From JBBQFC01 sp038321615 (GTDB lineage: Bacteria; Bacteroidota; Bacteroidia; Flavobacteriales_D; Cryomorphaceae), in the NCBI GenBank assembly GCA_038321615.1, contig JBBQFC010000102.1, forward strand, positions 1-6,245: a stretch of DNA of 6,245 nucleotides. Reading direction: 5' to 3'. How positions within the stretch are numbered: position 1 is the first letter of the stretch; every line of letters begins with the position of its first letter. Under the pieces are notes generated by a model that had not been told where the DNA came from, did no database searches, and worked only from the letters and a program-made list of their open reading frames with translations. Of the stretch, positions 1-5,909 are shown one piece after another. A program made the position numbers and the translations under genes.

Positions 1-36
1 AGTCGCCATCCCGATCGCTATCGGGGTTTTGCGACT
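1..36. repeat. Nested inverted repeat (extended hairpin) at outer edge of left repeat
   Basis: Two nested inverted repeats are visible. An outer 6-bp arm pairs agtcgc (1-6) with gcgact (31-36). An inner 6-bp arm pairs cccgat (10-15) with atcggg (20-25) across a cgct loop, and is followed by gtttt. The inner arm plus T-run resembles a small intrinsic terminator reading rightwards. The right-hand repeat stops at the window edge exactly where this structure would begin, so whether that copy also has it cannot be seen. Confidence 0.6.
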
Positions 37-176
37 GTTTTCTCAGCGGTTTTTGAGCGGGGGGTAGCTTTATGCCGCCATTGATTTTTGCTCCACTTTG
101 TATCAAGACAAAGTGGAAGAGAAAGTCAAAATTTCGAATTAACGTATGAACCAAAAGCGTCAGTCTTGCTAGCGGA
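28..176 (+). repeat. Left terminal inverted repeat (pairs with 6097-6245)
   Basis: These 149 bases are the reverse complement of 6097-6245 with a single mismatch (a141 against a6132). With four further mismatches the match runs on to 197 (opposite 6076). It then continues, after a 27-bp length difference, into the adjacent palindromic module. There is no convincing gene inside it: the short reading frame from 88 runs through the repeat and the hairpin arms and resembles no protein I know. Near identity at both ends of the window points to a recent or actively homogenised repeat. Confidence 0.93.
92..117. repeat. Perfect 10-bp stem hairpin inside the left repeat
   Basis: tccactttgt (92-101) pairs with acaaagtgga (108-117) across the six-base loop atcaag. 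The core 'ctttgtatcaagacaaag' resembles a palindrome I recall as a frequent intergenic repeat in Bacteroidetes genomes; that is memory, not a search result. The same hairpin is present in the right repeat at 6156-6181. Confidence 0.7.
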
Positions 177-228
177 CTTAACATCTCCAGATTCTTCGCT
201 ATCAATTGCAAACGGAGATTCTTCACGC
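177..228. repeat. Linker with a 27-bp-period direct repeat
   Basis: The nine-base word agattcttc occurs at 189-197 and 216-224. The matching linker on the right side (6072-6096) has it once and is 27 bp shorter. This is what slippage between short direct repeats would leave. The same stretch holds a 6-bp inverted repeat, atctcc (183-188) with ggagat (214-219). Confidence 0.6.
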
Positions 229-395
229 GTCTCGATACAATTAAAAGGCCATTTGCGATTGCTATTTCACTTCAGATCGTCGGCCTTTTAATCACTCGAC
301 GTGACATGATTAAAGGGTCTATTTTGAAAAACAACACTCAGTCAGGTCGAGTGATTTTTGAAGGAGCAGAGCGGATTCAAAAATTGTATCGAGAC
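229..395 (+). repeat. Module A: three-arm nested inverted repeat (cloverleaf-like)
   Basis: The outer stem is 14 bp and perfect: gtctcgatacaatt (229-242) with aattgtatcgagac (382-395). It encloses three arms in order. Arm 1 is aaaaggcc (243-250) with ggcctttt (282-289); its loop may have an inner stem 255-259/276-280. Arm 2 pairs 291-305 with 341-355, 14 of 15 positions, with one G-G mismatch (301/345). Arm 3 is tttgaa (357-362) with ttcaaa (376-381) around a 13-base loop ggagcagagcgga. Arm 1 can also extend to 11 bp by borrowing bases from the outer stem. Two inverted copies lie at 5728-5889 and 5910-6071. It could be a dispersed non-autonomous element, a structured RNA or a DNA cruciform site. 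The tRNA-like outline is only a shape; no tRNA motifs are present. Confidence 0.8.
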
Positions 396-437
396 CCGAC
401 CTGACGGGGATTACGAGGTATTATTGAAATAGGTAGC
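396..437 (+). repeat. Remnant of a second module next to module A
   Basis: Starting directly after module A, cgacctgacggggatt (397-412) and the following gaggtattattgaaata resemble the 5' side of arm 2 and the arm-2 loop of module B read on the minus strand (cgacgtgacggggatt, then ggggtattgccaatat). The outer stem, arm 1 and arm 3 are missing. It occupies the place that module B holds on the right side, so it is best read as a largely deleted counterpart. From 438 to the GTG at 575 I see no further repeat, promoter or gene. Confidence 0.5.
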
Positions 438-574
438 TCCAGCGCGGGTATTCTTCCATCCTGAATTATCGTCGGGTAGGAGCAAAGTGTCGAAAACTCG
501 ATTTCCATACTCTGATGTGCGAAACTGGATAGACATTTTTCGGGGATGGTAATTTCTGGATGTACCTTTAAAAA

Positions 575-964
575 GTGCCCGATTACCGAAAATTAAAACG
601 TCCTGCCTACGAGTTTTACCTTGACAAACGGAACTTCTATTACTTGAAGTTGGCCGATGGTCATGAATTTCAAATGGAAGATGTTGACACCATTGGGCAG
701 TTTATTTTAGAGCATTGCGCCGCTGTGAAGCGACCCACTTTAATCGAATTGGCCTACGGCACCACCGTCTCAGAAGGGGTGCAGGAGTATCTGTCCGATG
801 CCACCTATCGCTACTCTTCAGCCGATGCTTTCCTGATTTCCACTTTCGCACACCGCCTTATGGCCACCTTCTACCTTCGCCACTATAAACCGACGAATCC
901 GACACGGGTTTTTCAAGATGTGTTTGATGCTTTGGATTGGATTGAATTGAAAATTCAGGCGTAA
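575..964 (+). CDS. Small STAS/SpoIIAA-like protein of unknown function
   Basis: A 129-residue soluble protein with no signal peptide or membrane segment. The C-terminal half (about 83-123), with ADAFLIST, a helix with AHRLMATFYL, the loop YKPTNPTRVF and the closing DALDWI, resembles small Bacteroidetes proteins with a STAS/SpoIIAA-like fold (the DUF7793-type group, by memory). There the N-terminal half is a small sheet with a PTLIEL-like strand (54-59 here) and the end reads 'kP..PtrvF...eeAl.Wl'. The exact role of the family is not known to me. Start: an in-frame TAA at 569-571 closes the frame upstream and GTG at 575 is the first usable codon; the next in-frame ATG is residue 34 and would remove the N-terminal strands. 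No Shine-Dalgarno is present, only an A-rich run. The gene stands alone, 238 bp from the next one. That gap (965-1202) shows nothing I can recognise. Confidence 0.8.
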   Translation: MPDYRKLKRPAYEFYLDKRNFYYLKLADGHEFQMEDVDTIGQFILEHCAAVKRPTLIELAYGTTVSEGVQEYLSDATYRYSSADAFLISTFAHRLMATFYLRHYKPTNPTRVFQDVFDALDWIELKIQA

Positions 965-1202
965 CGCCTATCCGGAAGAAACGTACTCCCAAGTGGTCTG
1001 TCGAGCCGTGGTATTTACGCTGTTTGATCGGCGGCGTTCGAGCGTTGGTCATCGGGAACAGTTGAGATGAAGCAAGCCACGGGGTCTTAATTCGAAAGCG
1101 ATTCCGCGCGCGCAACCAATCCAAAGTCAAAAGAAATCACAAATCAAAATCTATCGCTACGATTGGTTCGTTCGTACTTTTTAACATCTTAGACCTATAG
1201 CA

Positions 1203-2039
1203 ATGCCCCACTTAACTATCAAAAACTCCAAAGAATCGACGGATATCAATCTTTTCTACGAAGACTACGGAAGTGGTCAACCGGTTATCCTCATTCATGG
1301 CTGGCCAGTAACGCACAACATGTGGTCAAAGCAAGTAGCTGCGATCGTAGAAGCAGGTTATCGCTGCATAGCCTATGACCGTCGAGGTTTTGGCGAATCA
1401 TCGAAACCTTGGTCGCCTTACGATTACACCACTTTAGCTTCAGATTTAAAAGAAATAATAGATCAATTGCGGCTCACAGATAGCGTGCTCTGTGGCTTTT
1501 CAATGGGTGGTGGTGAGGTAGTGCGTTACCTTACAGACCACGGCGACTCGAAAGTTGCCAAAGCCATTTTGATTTCATCTATCATCCCGCTGGTACCAAA
1601 AAAGCCAGATAATCCAAAAGGAGTCCCTGTAGACGCACTTGAAGGGATGACCAAACAGATGAAAGCCGATTACCCGGGATTTCTGGAGGGCTTTAACAAA
1701 AACTTCTACAATTATGCCGACAATAAAGACACTGTCTCTGAAGCCATTCTACACTACGACTGGTCGCTTGCCATCATGGCTGCCACACACGCCGTATATG
1801 CCACAGCCGCGAGCTGGGCATCAACTGATTTTCGCCCGGAGCTTAAAAATGTGACCGTTCCCACGCTTATTGTCCATGGTGATGATGACCAAATTGTTCC
1901 AATAGGCACTGCCGGCGACCAAGCAGCCCAAGGAATCAAAGACAATACCTACAAGGTTTTCAAGAAGGCTCCACACGGACTTTTTATCACGCACGCCGAG
2001 GAACTAAATAAAGAGATCTTGCAATTTTTGGCTTCATAA
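1203..2039 (+). CDS. Alpha/beta hydrolase, non-heme chloroperoxidase/arylesterase type
   Basis: A 278-residue cytoplasmic alpha/beta-hydrolase, full length for the bacterial non-heme haloperoxidase/esterase group (about 270-280 residues). Visible landmarks in order: oxyanion-hole motif HGWP (32-35); YDRRGFGES (58-66) after strand 4; nucleophile elbow GFSMGG (98-103) with Ser100; acid motif HGDDDQIVP (225-233), most likely Asp229; and APHG (256-259) with His258. The 29-residue acid-to-His spacing and the DDQIVP and APHGLF..TH blocks match the Pseudomonas arylesterase/chloroperoxidase subgroup. Family members hydrolyse esters and, with peracid, can halogenate in vitro; the natural substrate cannot be read from the sequence. 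ATG follows a stretch with no Shine-Dalgarno. No promoter with proper spacing was found. The gene is followed by a weak hairpin and then by a separate promoter for hemE, so it is probably its own transcription unit. Confidence 0.93.
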   Translation: MPHLTIKNSKESTDINLFYEDYGSGQPVILIHGWPVTHNMWSKQVAAIVEAGYRCIAYDRRGFGESSKPWSPYDYTTLASDLKEIIDQLRLTDSVLCGFSMGGGEVVRYLTDHGDSKVAKAILISSIIPLVPKKPDNPKGVPVDALEGMTKQMKADYPGFLEGFNKNFYNYADNKDTVSEAILHYDWSLAIMAATHAVYATAASWASTDFRPELKNVTVPTLIVHGDDDQIVPIGTAGDQAAQGIKDNTYKVFKKAPHGLFITHAEELNKEILQFLAS

Positions 2040-2069
2040 CCGGTAGGGATTTCGGTCATAAATAAGGTG

Positions 2070-2091
2070 CTCAGTTTGATAAATTGAGTTT
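2070..2091 (+). terminator. Weak hairpin downstream of the hydrolase, possible terminator
   Basis: ctcagttt (2070-2077) pairs with aaattgag (2081-2088), seven Watson-Crick pairs and one G-U, around a three-base gat loop, followed by only three Ts. The stem is AT-rich and the U-tract short, so termination is a tentative reading based mainly on its place between two units. Confidence 0.3.
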
Positions 2092-2126
2092 AGTCGGATG
2101 GGGCGCAGCACGGCTTTCGAGTCGGA

Positions 2127-2158
2127 TTGATTACATCTCATTAAAACCCTTATTTTTG
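2127..2158 (+). promoter_or_regulatory. Bacteroidetes-type promoter for hemE
   Basis: TATTTTTG (2151-2158) is an exact match to the Bacteroidetes -7 consensus TAnnTTTG. A TTG (2127-2129) lies 21 nt upstream, inside the 17-23 nt range described for Flavobacterium promoters. Transcription should start a few bases after 2158, leaving a leader of roughly a dozen bases or fewer before the TTG start codon at 2175. Confidence 0.65.
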
Positions 2159-2174
2159 ACCCTATTTTACAGGT

Positions 2175-3218
2175 TTGAGCACATACCATAACGATTTAAT
2201 TTTACGCGCCGCCCGCGGGGAATCAACCGAACGCACCCCGGTGTGGTTGATGCGTCAAGCTGGCCGAATTCTACCAGAATACCGAGCCATCCGAGAGCGC
2301 CTTTCGGGTTTTAAAGAGTTGGTGGAAACGCCAGAGCTAGCAGCCGAGGTAACCATTCAACCGGTTGATATTCTCGGTGTCGACGCGGCCATTATCTTTT
2401 CCGACATACTGGTCATCCCCGACGCGATGGGTTTGACTTATGAAATGATCGAGAAGAAGGGCCCCTTCTTTCCAAACACTATTCGCAGAAGGAAAGACCT
2501 GGAAAAAATTCATGTGATCGATGCCGACGAGCTCAGCTACGTTTACGATGCCATCCGACTTACTGTAAAAGGTCTCGACGGCCGCGTACCGCTTATTGGT
2601 TTTGCTGGCGCTCCCTTTACCATTTTATGCTATATGGTAGAAGGCCATGGTTCGAAGACCTTTTCGCTAGCGCGTAAAATGCTGGTTCAGGAACCCGATT
2701 TGGCGCATGCCCTTCTCGATAAAATCACCCGTTCTACCATTGTCTATCTCCGCGCGCAGGCCGAAGCAGGCGCAGCGATGCTCCAAATTTTTGACTCTTG
2801 GGCGGGAATACTAAGTACCGATCTATTTCGCGAATTTTCCCTGCCCTACATTGAGAAAATATGCAGAGCGATGCCCGAAGGCATCCCCTTAACTGTATTC
2901 GCAAAAGGCGCCAATTTTTCCCTTATGGAAATGGCCACCTTACCATGCGATACCCTAGGATTGGATTGGAATATTCCAGCCAAACTTGCCAAACAATGGG
3001 CTGGACCAGATAAAACCCTACAGGGCAATCTCGATCCAGCCGTGCTTTATGCAGATGGCACTGAAATTGTAAAGCGCACCAAAGCTATGCTCGATTCTTT
3101 TGGATCTCACCGCTATATTGCTAACTTGGGTCACGGAGTTTATCCAGATACAGACCCGCAAGCCGTCAAAATTTTTATTGAAACCGTTAAGGCCTACCAT
3201 CATGCTGAAGTTTACTAA
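2175..3218 (+). CDS. hemE: Uroporphyrinogen decarboxylase
   Basis: A 347-residue enzyme that removes four acetate carboxyl groups from uroporphyrinogen III to give coproporphyrinogen III in cytoplasmic haem synthesis; it needs no cofactor and usually acts as a dimer. Both family signatures are present: PVWLMRQAGR (22-31), and the second signature from GFAGAPFT (142-149) to YMVEG (153-157). Residues matching the human active site are all kept: Arg27, Arg31, Asp77 (in FSDIL), Tyr153, Ser208 (in FDSWAG) and His320 (in NLGHG). Start: an in-frame TGA at 2157-2159 closes the frame and TTG at 2175 is the only plausible initiator before the conserved core; the next Met (26) lies inside the first signature. 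No Shine-Dalgarno is seen and the leader is predicted to be very short. The last 17 nt overlap the next gene, so hemE likely heads an operon with the two OmpA genes. Other hem genes are not in the window. Confidence 0.97.
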   Translation: MSTYHNDLILRAARGESTERTPVWLMRQAGRILPEYRAIRERLSGFKELVETPELAAEVTIQPVDILGVDAAIIFSDILVIPDAMGLTYEMIEKKGPFFPNTIRRRKDLEKIHVIDADELSYVYDAIRLTVKGLDGRVPLIGFAGAPFTILCYMVEGHGSKTFSLARKMLVQEPDLAHALLDKITRSTIVYLRAQAEAGAAMLQIFDSWAGILSTDLFREFSLPYIEKICRAMPEGIPLTVFAKGANFSLMEMATLPCDTLGLDWNIPAKLAKQWAGPDKTLQGNLDPAVLYADGTEIVKRTKAMLDSFGSHRYIANLGHGVYPDTDPQAVKIFIETVKAYHHAEVY

Positions 3219-4386
3219 AATTGCCTTTTTTCTTATTTGTTCATTTTCTGCCTTCGCGCTATTTGCGCAAGACGAAGAAGAAGTAGGCGATACCGACCCC
3301 GATAATTTAGTGCCAAACGGGAGTTTTGAAAAAATTGGTGAAGGGCTCCGTCGCGCAGGTCAATTCGACTTGGTGGAGGACTGGTCGAACGCCAGCGAAG
3401 TCATTGGCGATGTATTTGCCTCCACCACCCGAAGTCAATATGTGGCAGTTCCAAAAAATTTATACGGCGACCAAACGCCCGCCGAAGGCGACAACTACGC
3501 CGGTATGGTAACCTATAGCTCACGAAGCAAGATTATGCGAAATTACCTCGGAGTGGAGCTCAAACAAAAGCTCAAAAAGGATAATCTTTACTGTATAAAA
3601 TTCAAAATTTCGCTTGCCGAGCGTGCGCGTTATGCTTCGAATAATATCGGCGTGGTAATGAGCAAATCCAAAATTTCAGAAAAGACCACCACTTCCATAT
3701 CCCGCAACGATGCCATCACCATAAACAGCAATGACGTGGTGAAGGAGCGCAATGGATGGTGGGAATATTGCAAGCGTTATGCTGCCAATGGTACTGAGCA
3801 ATATCTTACGCTTGGCAACTTCTCAAGCGATGGAAGTACCACCAATGAATTGATGGAACTGCCATCGGAATTTACCGAAAAGGGATTCGAAAATATCGCT
3901 TACTACTACGTAGATCAAGTGGAAGTGCGCCGGATAGAAACCAATGGGAATTGCGATTGCGCCGACACCAAAATTCCAGATGCCGAATTAATTTATTCTT
4001 CAACCGTGCAAATAAGCGACGATATGACTGCCGCCGAGAAGTTCGAAGCTATCGATGCCTATTTCTACCAAGGTAGAAACGACTTGGTATCGGCAGCCCA
4101 ACGCAGTGTAGATCGAATGGTGGAGCTTATGAAGGCCGATAACAAGACAAAAATCTTATTGACCGGACACAGCGATGCCCAGGAAGCAGAAAAGGCCAAG
4201 AGCGATGCGAAACTCGCGAAGCTGGATGTAGAGCGTGCAGAAAATGTCAAGAAATACCTGATAAGTCAGGGTATCGACGAAGGTCGGATTTCGGTAAAAG
4301 GTGTGGGCAATTCCCAGCCTGCATCTAAAATGTCCACGCCGATTTCCCTTGCGCGAAACCGCCGGGTAGGAGCCACGTTGCAGTAG
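3202..4386 (+). CDS. Exported OmpA-domain protein 1, peptidoglycan-binding
   Basis: A 394-residue envelope protein. ATG at 3202 is chosen because it starts a classical signal peptide (MLKFTK, hydrophobic run 7-22, likely cut after FAQ at 23); the open frame upstream to 3100 lies inside hemE and would bury it. There is no lipobox, so a soluble periplasmic or envelope-attached protein is expected. Residues 35-245 form an unnamed, probably beta-rich domain that begins NLVPNGSFE, contains EQYLTLGNF (199-207) and ends YYYVDQVEVR (234-243), followed by a CDC pair (251-253). Residues about 270-393 are an OmpA C-terminal domain: TGHSD (321-325) with Asp325, ERAENV with Arg345, ARNRRV (384-389). Asp325 and Arg345 correspond to the pair that holds the diaminopimelate of peptidoglycan. 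The spacing between them is five residues longer than in the downstream paralogue. An aagg lies 9 nt before the ATG inside hemE. There is no outer-membrane barrel domain. Confidence 0.9.
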   Translation: MLKFTKIAFFLICSFSAFALFAQDEEEVGDTDPDNLVPNGSFEKIGEGLRRAGQFDLVEDWSNASEVIGDVFASTTRSQYVAVPKNLYGDQTPAEGDNYAGMVTYSSRSKIMRNYLGVELKQKLKKDNLYCIKFKISLAERARYASNNIGVVMSKSKISEKTTTSISRNDAITINSNDVVKERNGWWEYCKRYAANGTEQYLTLGNFSSDGSTTNELMELPSEFTEKGFENIAYYYVDQVEVRRIETNGNCDCADTKIPDAELIYSSTVQISDDMTAAEKFEAIDAYFYQGRNDLVSAAQRSVDRMVELMKADNKTKILLTGHSDAQEAEKAKSDAKLAKLDVERAENVKKYLISQGIDEGRISVKGVGNSQPASKMSTPISLARNRRVGATLQ

Positions 4387-4389
4387 CGC

Positions 4390-4427
4390 TTTCGGCAATA
4401 TTGCCGATTAAACCTCGTTAGCCGAAA
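4390..4427 (+). promoter_or_regulatory. Palindrome with competing hairpins ahead of the second OmpA gene
   Basis: tcggcaat (4392-4399) and attgccga (4400-4407) form a perfect 16-bp palindrome; as RNA it can fold as six pairs with an atat loop. The same left arm, tttcggc (4390-4396), is also complementary to gccgaaa (4421-4427), directly before the TTG start at 4431. The two pairings exclude each other. The long pairing would cover the bases just upstream of the start codon, the short one would leave them free. A regulator-binding site or transcript-processing site is an alternative. Confidence 0.45.
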
Positions 4428-4430
4428 AGA

Positions 4431-5684
4431 TTGAGATCAAAAATATACATCGGCATATCCGCGTGCATTCTGCTTTTCGCGAAAGGTGGGAATGGTCAAA
4501 ATCTCATTCCCAATCCAGGGTTTGAAGAGCTATTTACCCAGCTCGACTACCAGTGGGTTCAGCCACAGGGGCCTTATTACCACTATGAACACGCCCATCA
4601 ACGGTTGCCATTTGGAGCGCGCTCGGGCGAATTTTTCAACGGCATTTGCATGTATAATTTCGAGCCCAACGAATACCTGCACGTCAAGCTGCTCGAGCCA
4701 TTAATTGACGGTCAACTTTACCGGTTTGAGGTGCAGGCACGCCTATTGCCATCCAAATGTTATGGAGCCGACTTTCAAAATTATGTAGGAGTAAATTTTG
4801 GTGCCGAACGTATTAGCACCCATATTCCCGGCGATCTTTTCCTGGAGCCACACCTGCGTTTGAAATTGCCCAAAGGCGAGCGAATGGAGTGGTTCACTTT
4901 GGTCGATACCTTCACGGCAAATGGCGGAGAAACCTATTTGACCCTTGGATTTTTTCCCAATTTACAAGGAATCGAACGCAAGGAAAAAGCACAAGAAGCT
5001 TTTATGGACGAACTGGAGCGGAAATACGCATCCCAAAAAGACACTACCCGCAAGGATATGGCCTGGCTCTACATGTCGCCCGATGATCAAAAGAAATACC
5101 TGAAAGACCAAAAAAAAGCAAAAAACAAAAGTCAAGGTTCATCACCGTCGAATCGCTACAAGCTTCCAGAAAATGGACGATCAAGCGATGAACTTCAGCA
5201 GAAGCCTGCCCAAAGGGAAAACATATCGGCAGAATTCAAAGTGCGGTATTACTTCGATGATTTTTGTTTGGCGGCCGTTCCCGAAGACGGAGGAGCTGTA
5301 GAATGTGCGCCCGAAACCCTGCCGGAACCCATCGAAGCCGGACGAACGATAAACCTGCGCAACGTATTTTTCGACACTGGCAATGCTGATCTCAAAGAAG
5401 AGTCGGAGCTACAACTCCAGGCGTTGTATGGGCTTTTTGAGCGTTTCCCCGAAATGCGCATACGCATTGAAGGCTATACTGATAATGTGGGCAAGGATGT
5501 CGATAATCTTGAGCTGAGTAAAGCGCGCGCAGAAGCCGTGCGCACTTGGTTGTACGAGCAGGGGGTATCTTCCGGGCAATTAGAAAGCGCAGGCTTTGGA
5601 GCTACCAACCCGATTGAAACCAATGATACCGAAGCGGGTAGAGCGCGAAATCGAAGGGTGGTTTTTACGATTTTGTCGCTTTAA
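4431..5684 (+). CDS. Exported OmpA-domain protein 2, peptidoglycan-binding
   Basis: A 417-residue envelope protein and diverged paralogue of its upstream neighbour. An in-frame TAG at 4419-4421 forces the start to TTG 4431, which gives a signal peptide (MRSKIYIGISACILLFAKGGNGQ, likely cut near residue 23). The mature part opens NLIPNPGFE (24-32), contains GETYLTLGFF (166-175) and ends its N-terminal domain with YYFDDFCL (273-280), each matching a block in the first protein. Between the last two blocks lies a charged, Lys/Gln/Ser-rich stretch (about 180-265), some 70 residues longer than in the paralogue, with an A8 and an A6 run in the DNA. The OmpA C-domain spans about 307-415: NVFFDTGNADL (311-321), GYTDNVG (348-354) with Asp351, LSKARAEAV with Arg366, ARNRRVVF. 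The peptidoglycan-binding residues are intact. It probably acts in the periplasm or at the outer membrane and is co-transcribed with the upstream genes; its partner is unknown. Confidence 0.9.
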   Translation: MRSKIYIGISACILLFAKGGNGQNLIPNPGFEELFTQLDYQWVQPQGPYYHYEHAHQRLPFGARSGEFFNGICMYNFEPNEYLHVKLLEPLIDGQLYRFEVQARLLPSKCYGADFQNYVGVNFGAERISTHIPGDLFLEPHLRLKLPKGERMEWFTLVDTFTANGGETYLTLGFFPNLQGIERKEKAQEAFMDELERKYASQKDTTRKDMAWLYMSPDDQKKYLKDQKKAKNKSQGSSPSNRYKLPENGRSSDELQQKPAQRENISAEFKVRYYFDDFCLAAVPEDGGAVECAPETLPEPIEAGRTINLRNVFFDTGNADLKEESELQLQALYGLFERFPEMRIRIEGYTDNVGKDVDNLELSKARAEAVRTWLYEQGVSSGQLESAGFGATNPIETNDTEAGRARNRRVVFTILSL

Positions 5685-5727
5685 ACAATTCACCACCGAT
5701 ATGCTGCCACTCGCCATCGCTCATTAA

Positions 5728-5889
5728 ACGCTTTTACGATTTTTGAATCCGCTCTGCTCCTTCAAAAATCACCCGAGCTTACAGGGAATATTGGCAATAC
5801 CCCAAAATCCCCGTCACGTCGAGTGATTAAAAGGCCGACGGTCAAAAGTGATATAGCAATCGCAAATGGCCTTTTAATTGTATCGAGAC
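5728..5889 (-). repeat. Module B: three-arm nested inverted repeat, one outer stem half decayed
   Basis: Read on the minus strand this is the same 162-bp module as 5910-6071. Arm 3 (5740-5747 with 5761-5768), arm 2 (5768-5776 with 5819-5827) and arm 1 (5829-5836 with 5868-5875) are all present, as is the outer half at 5876-5889. The opposite outer half (5728-5741, acgcttttacgatt) is degenerate and pairs over only about seven inner positions. In arm 2 one position differs from the other copies and would be G-U if the minus strand is the RNA. Its arm-1 loop is close to that of module A. It lies 43 nt after the stop codon of the second OmpA gene. Positions 5685-5727 show nothing recognisable. 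Confidence 0.75.
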
Positions 5890-5909
5890 GCGTAATAAAT
5901 CAAAACCGG

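Noticed and set aside
88..291. Open frame of 67 codons in the left repeat
   Set aside because: It runs through the terminal repeat, linker and arm 1 of the module, ends in palindromic sequence, and resembles no protein; the repeat structure explains the bases.
229..395. tRNA or tmRNA because of the cloverleaf outline
   Set aside because: The arms are far too long and there is no TTC loop, anticodon arm or CCA-type acceptor end.
957..969. Small hairpin over the stop codon of the STAS-like gene (aggcg/cgcct)
   Set aside because: Only five pairs with a three-base loop and no T-run; likely chance.
858..1130. Minus-strand frame of 90 codons
   Set aside because: It overlaps the end of the STAS-like gene on the other strand, and its translation (rich in Arg, Pro, Ser, no domain pattern) looks like a shadow.
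1163..1182. Promoter for the hydrolase (TTG at 1163 and TACTTTTT at 1175)
   Set aside because: The elements are only about 9 nt apart instead of 17-23, and the second lacks the final G.
3100..3201. Upstream extension of the first OmpA gene into hemE
   Set aside because: The added residues come from the hemE coding sequence in another frame and would place the signal peptide internally; ATG at 3202 is the natural start.
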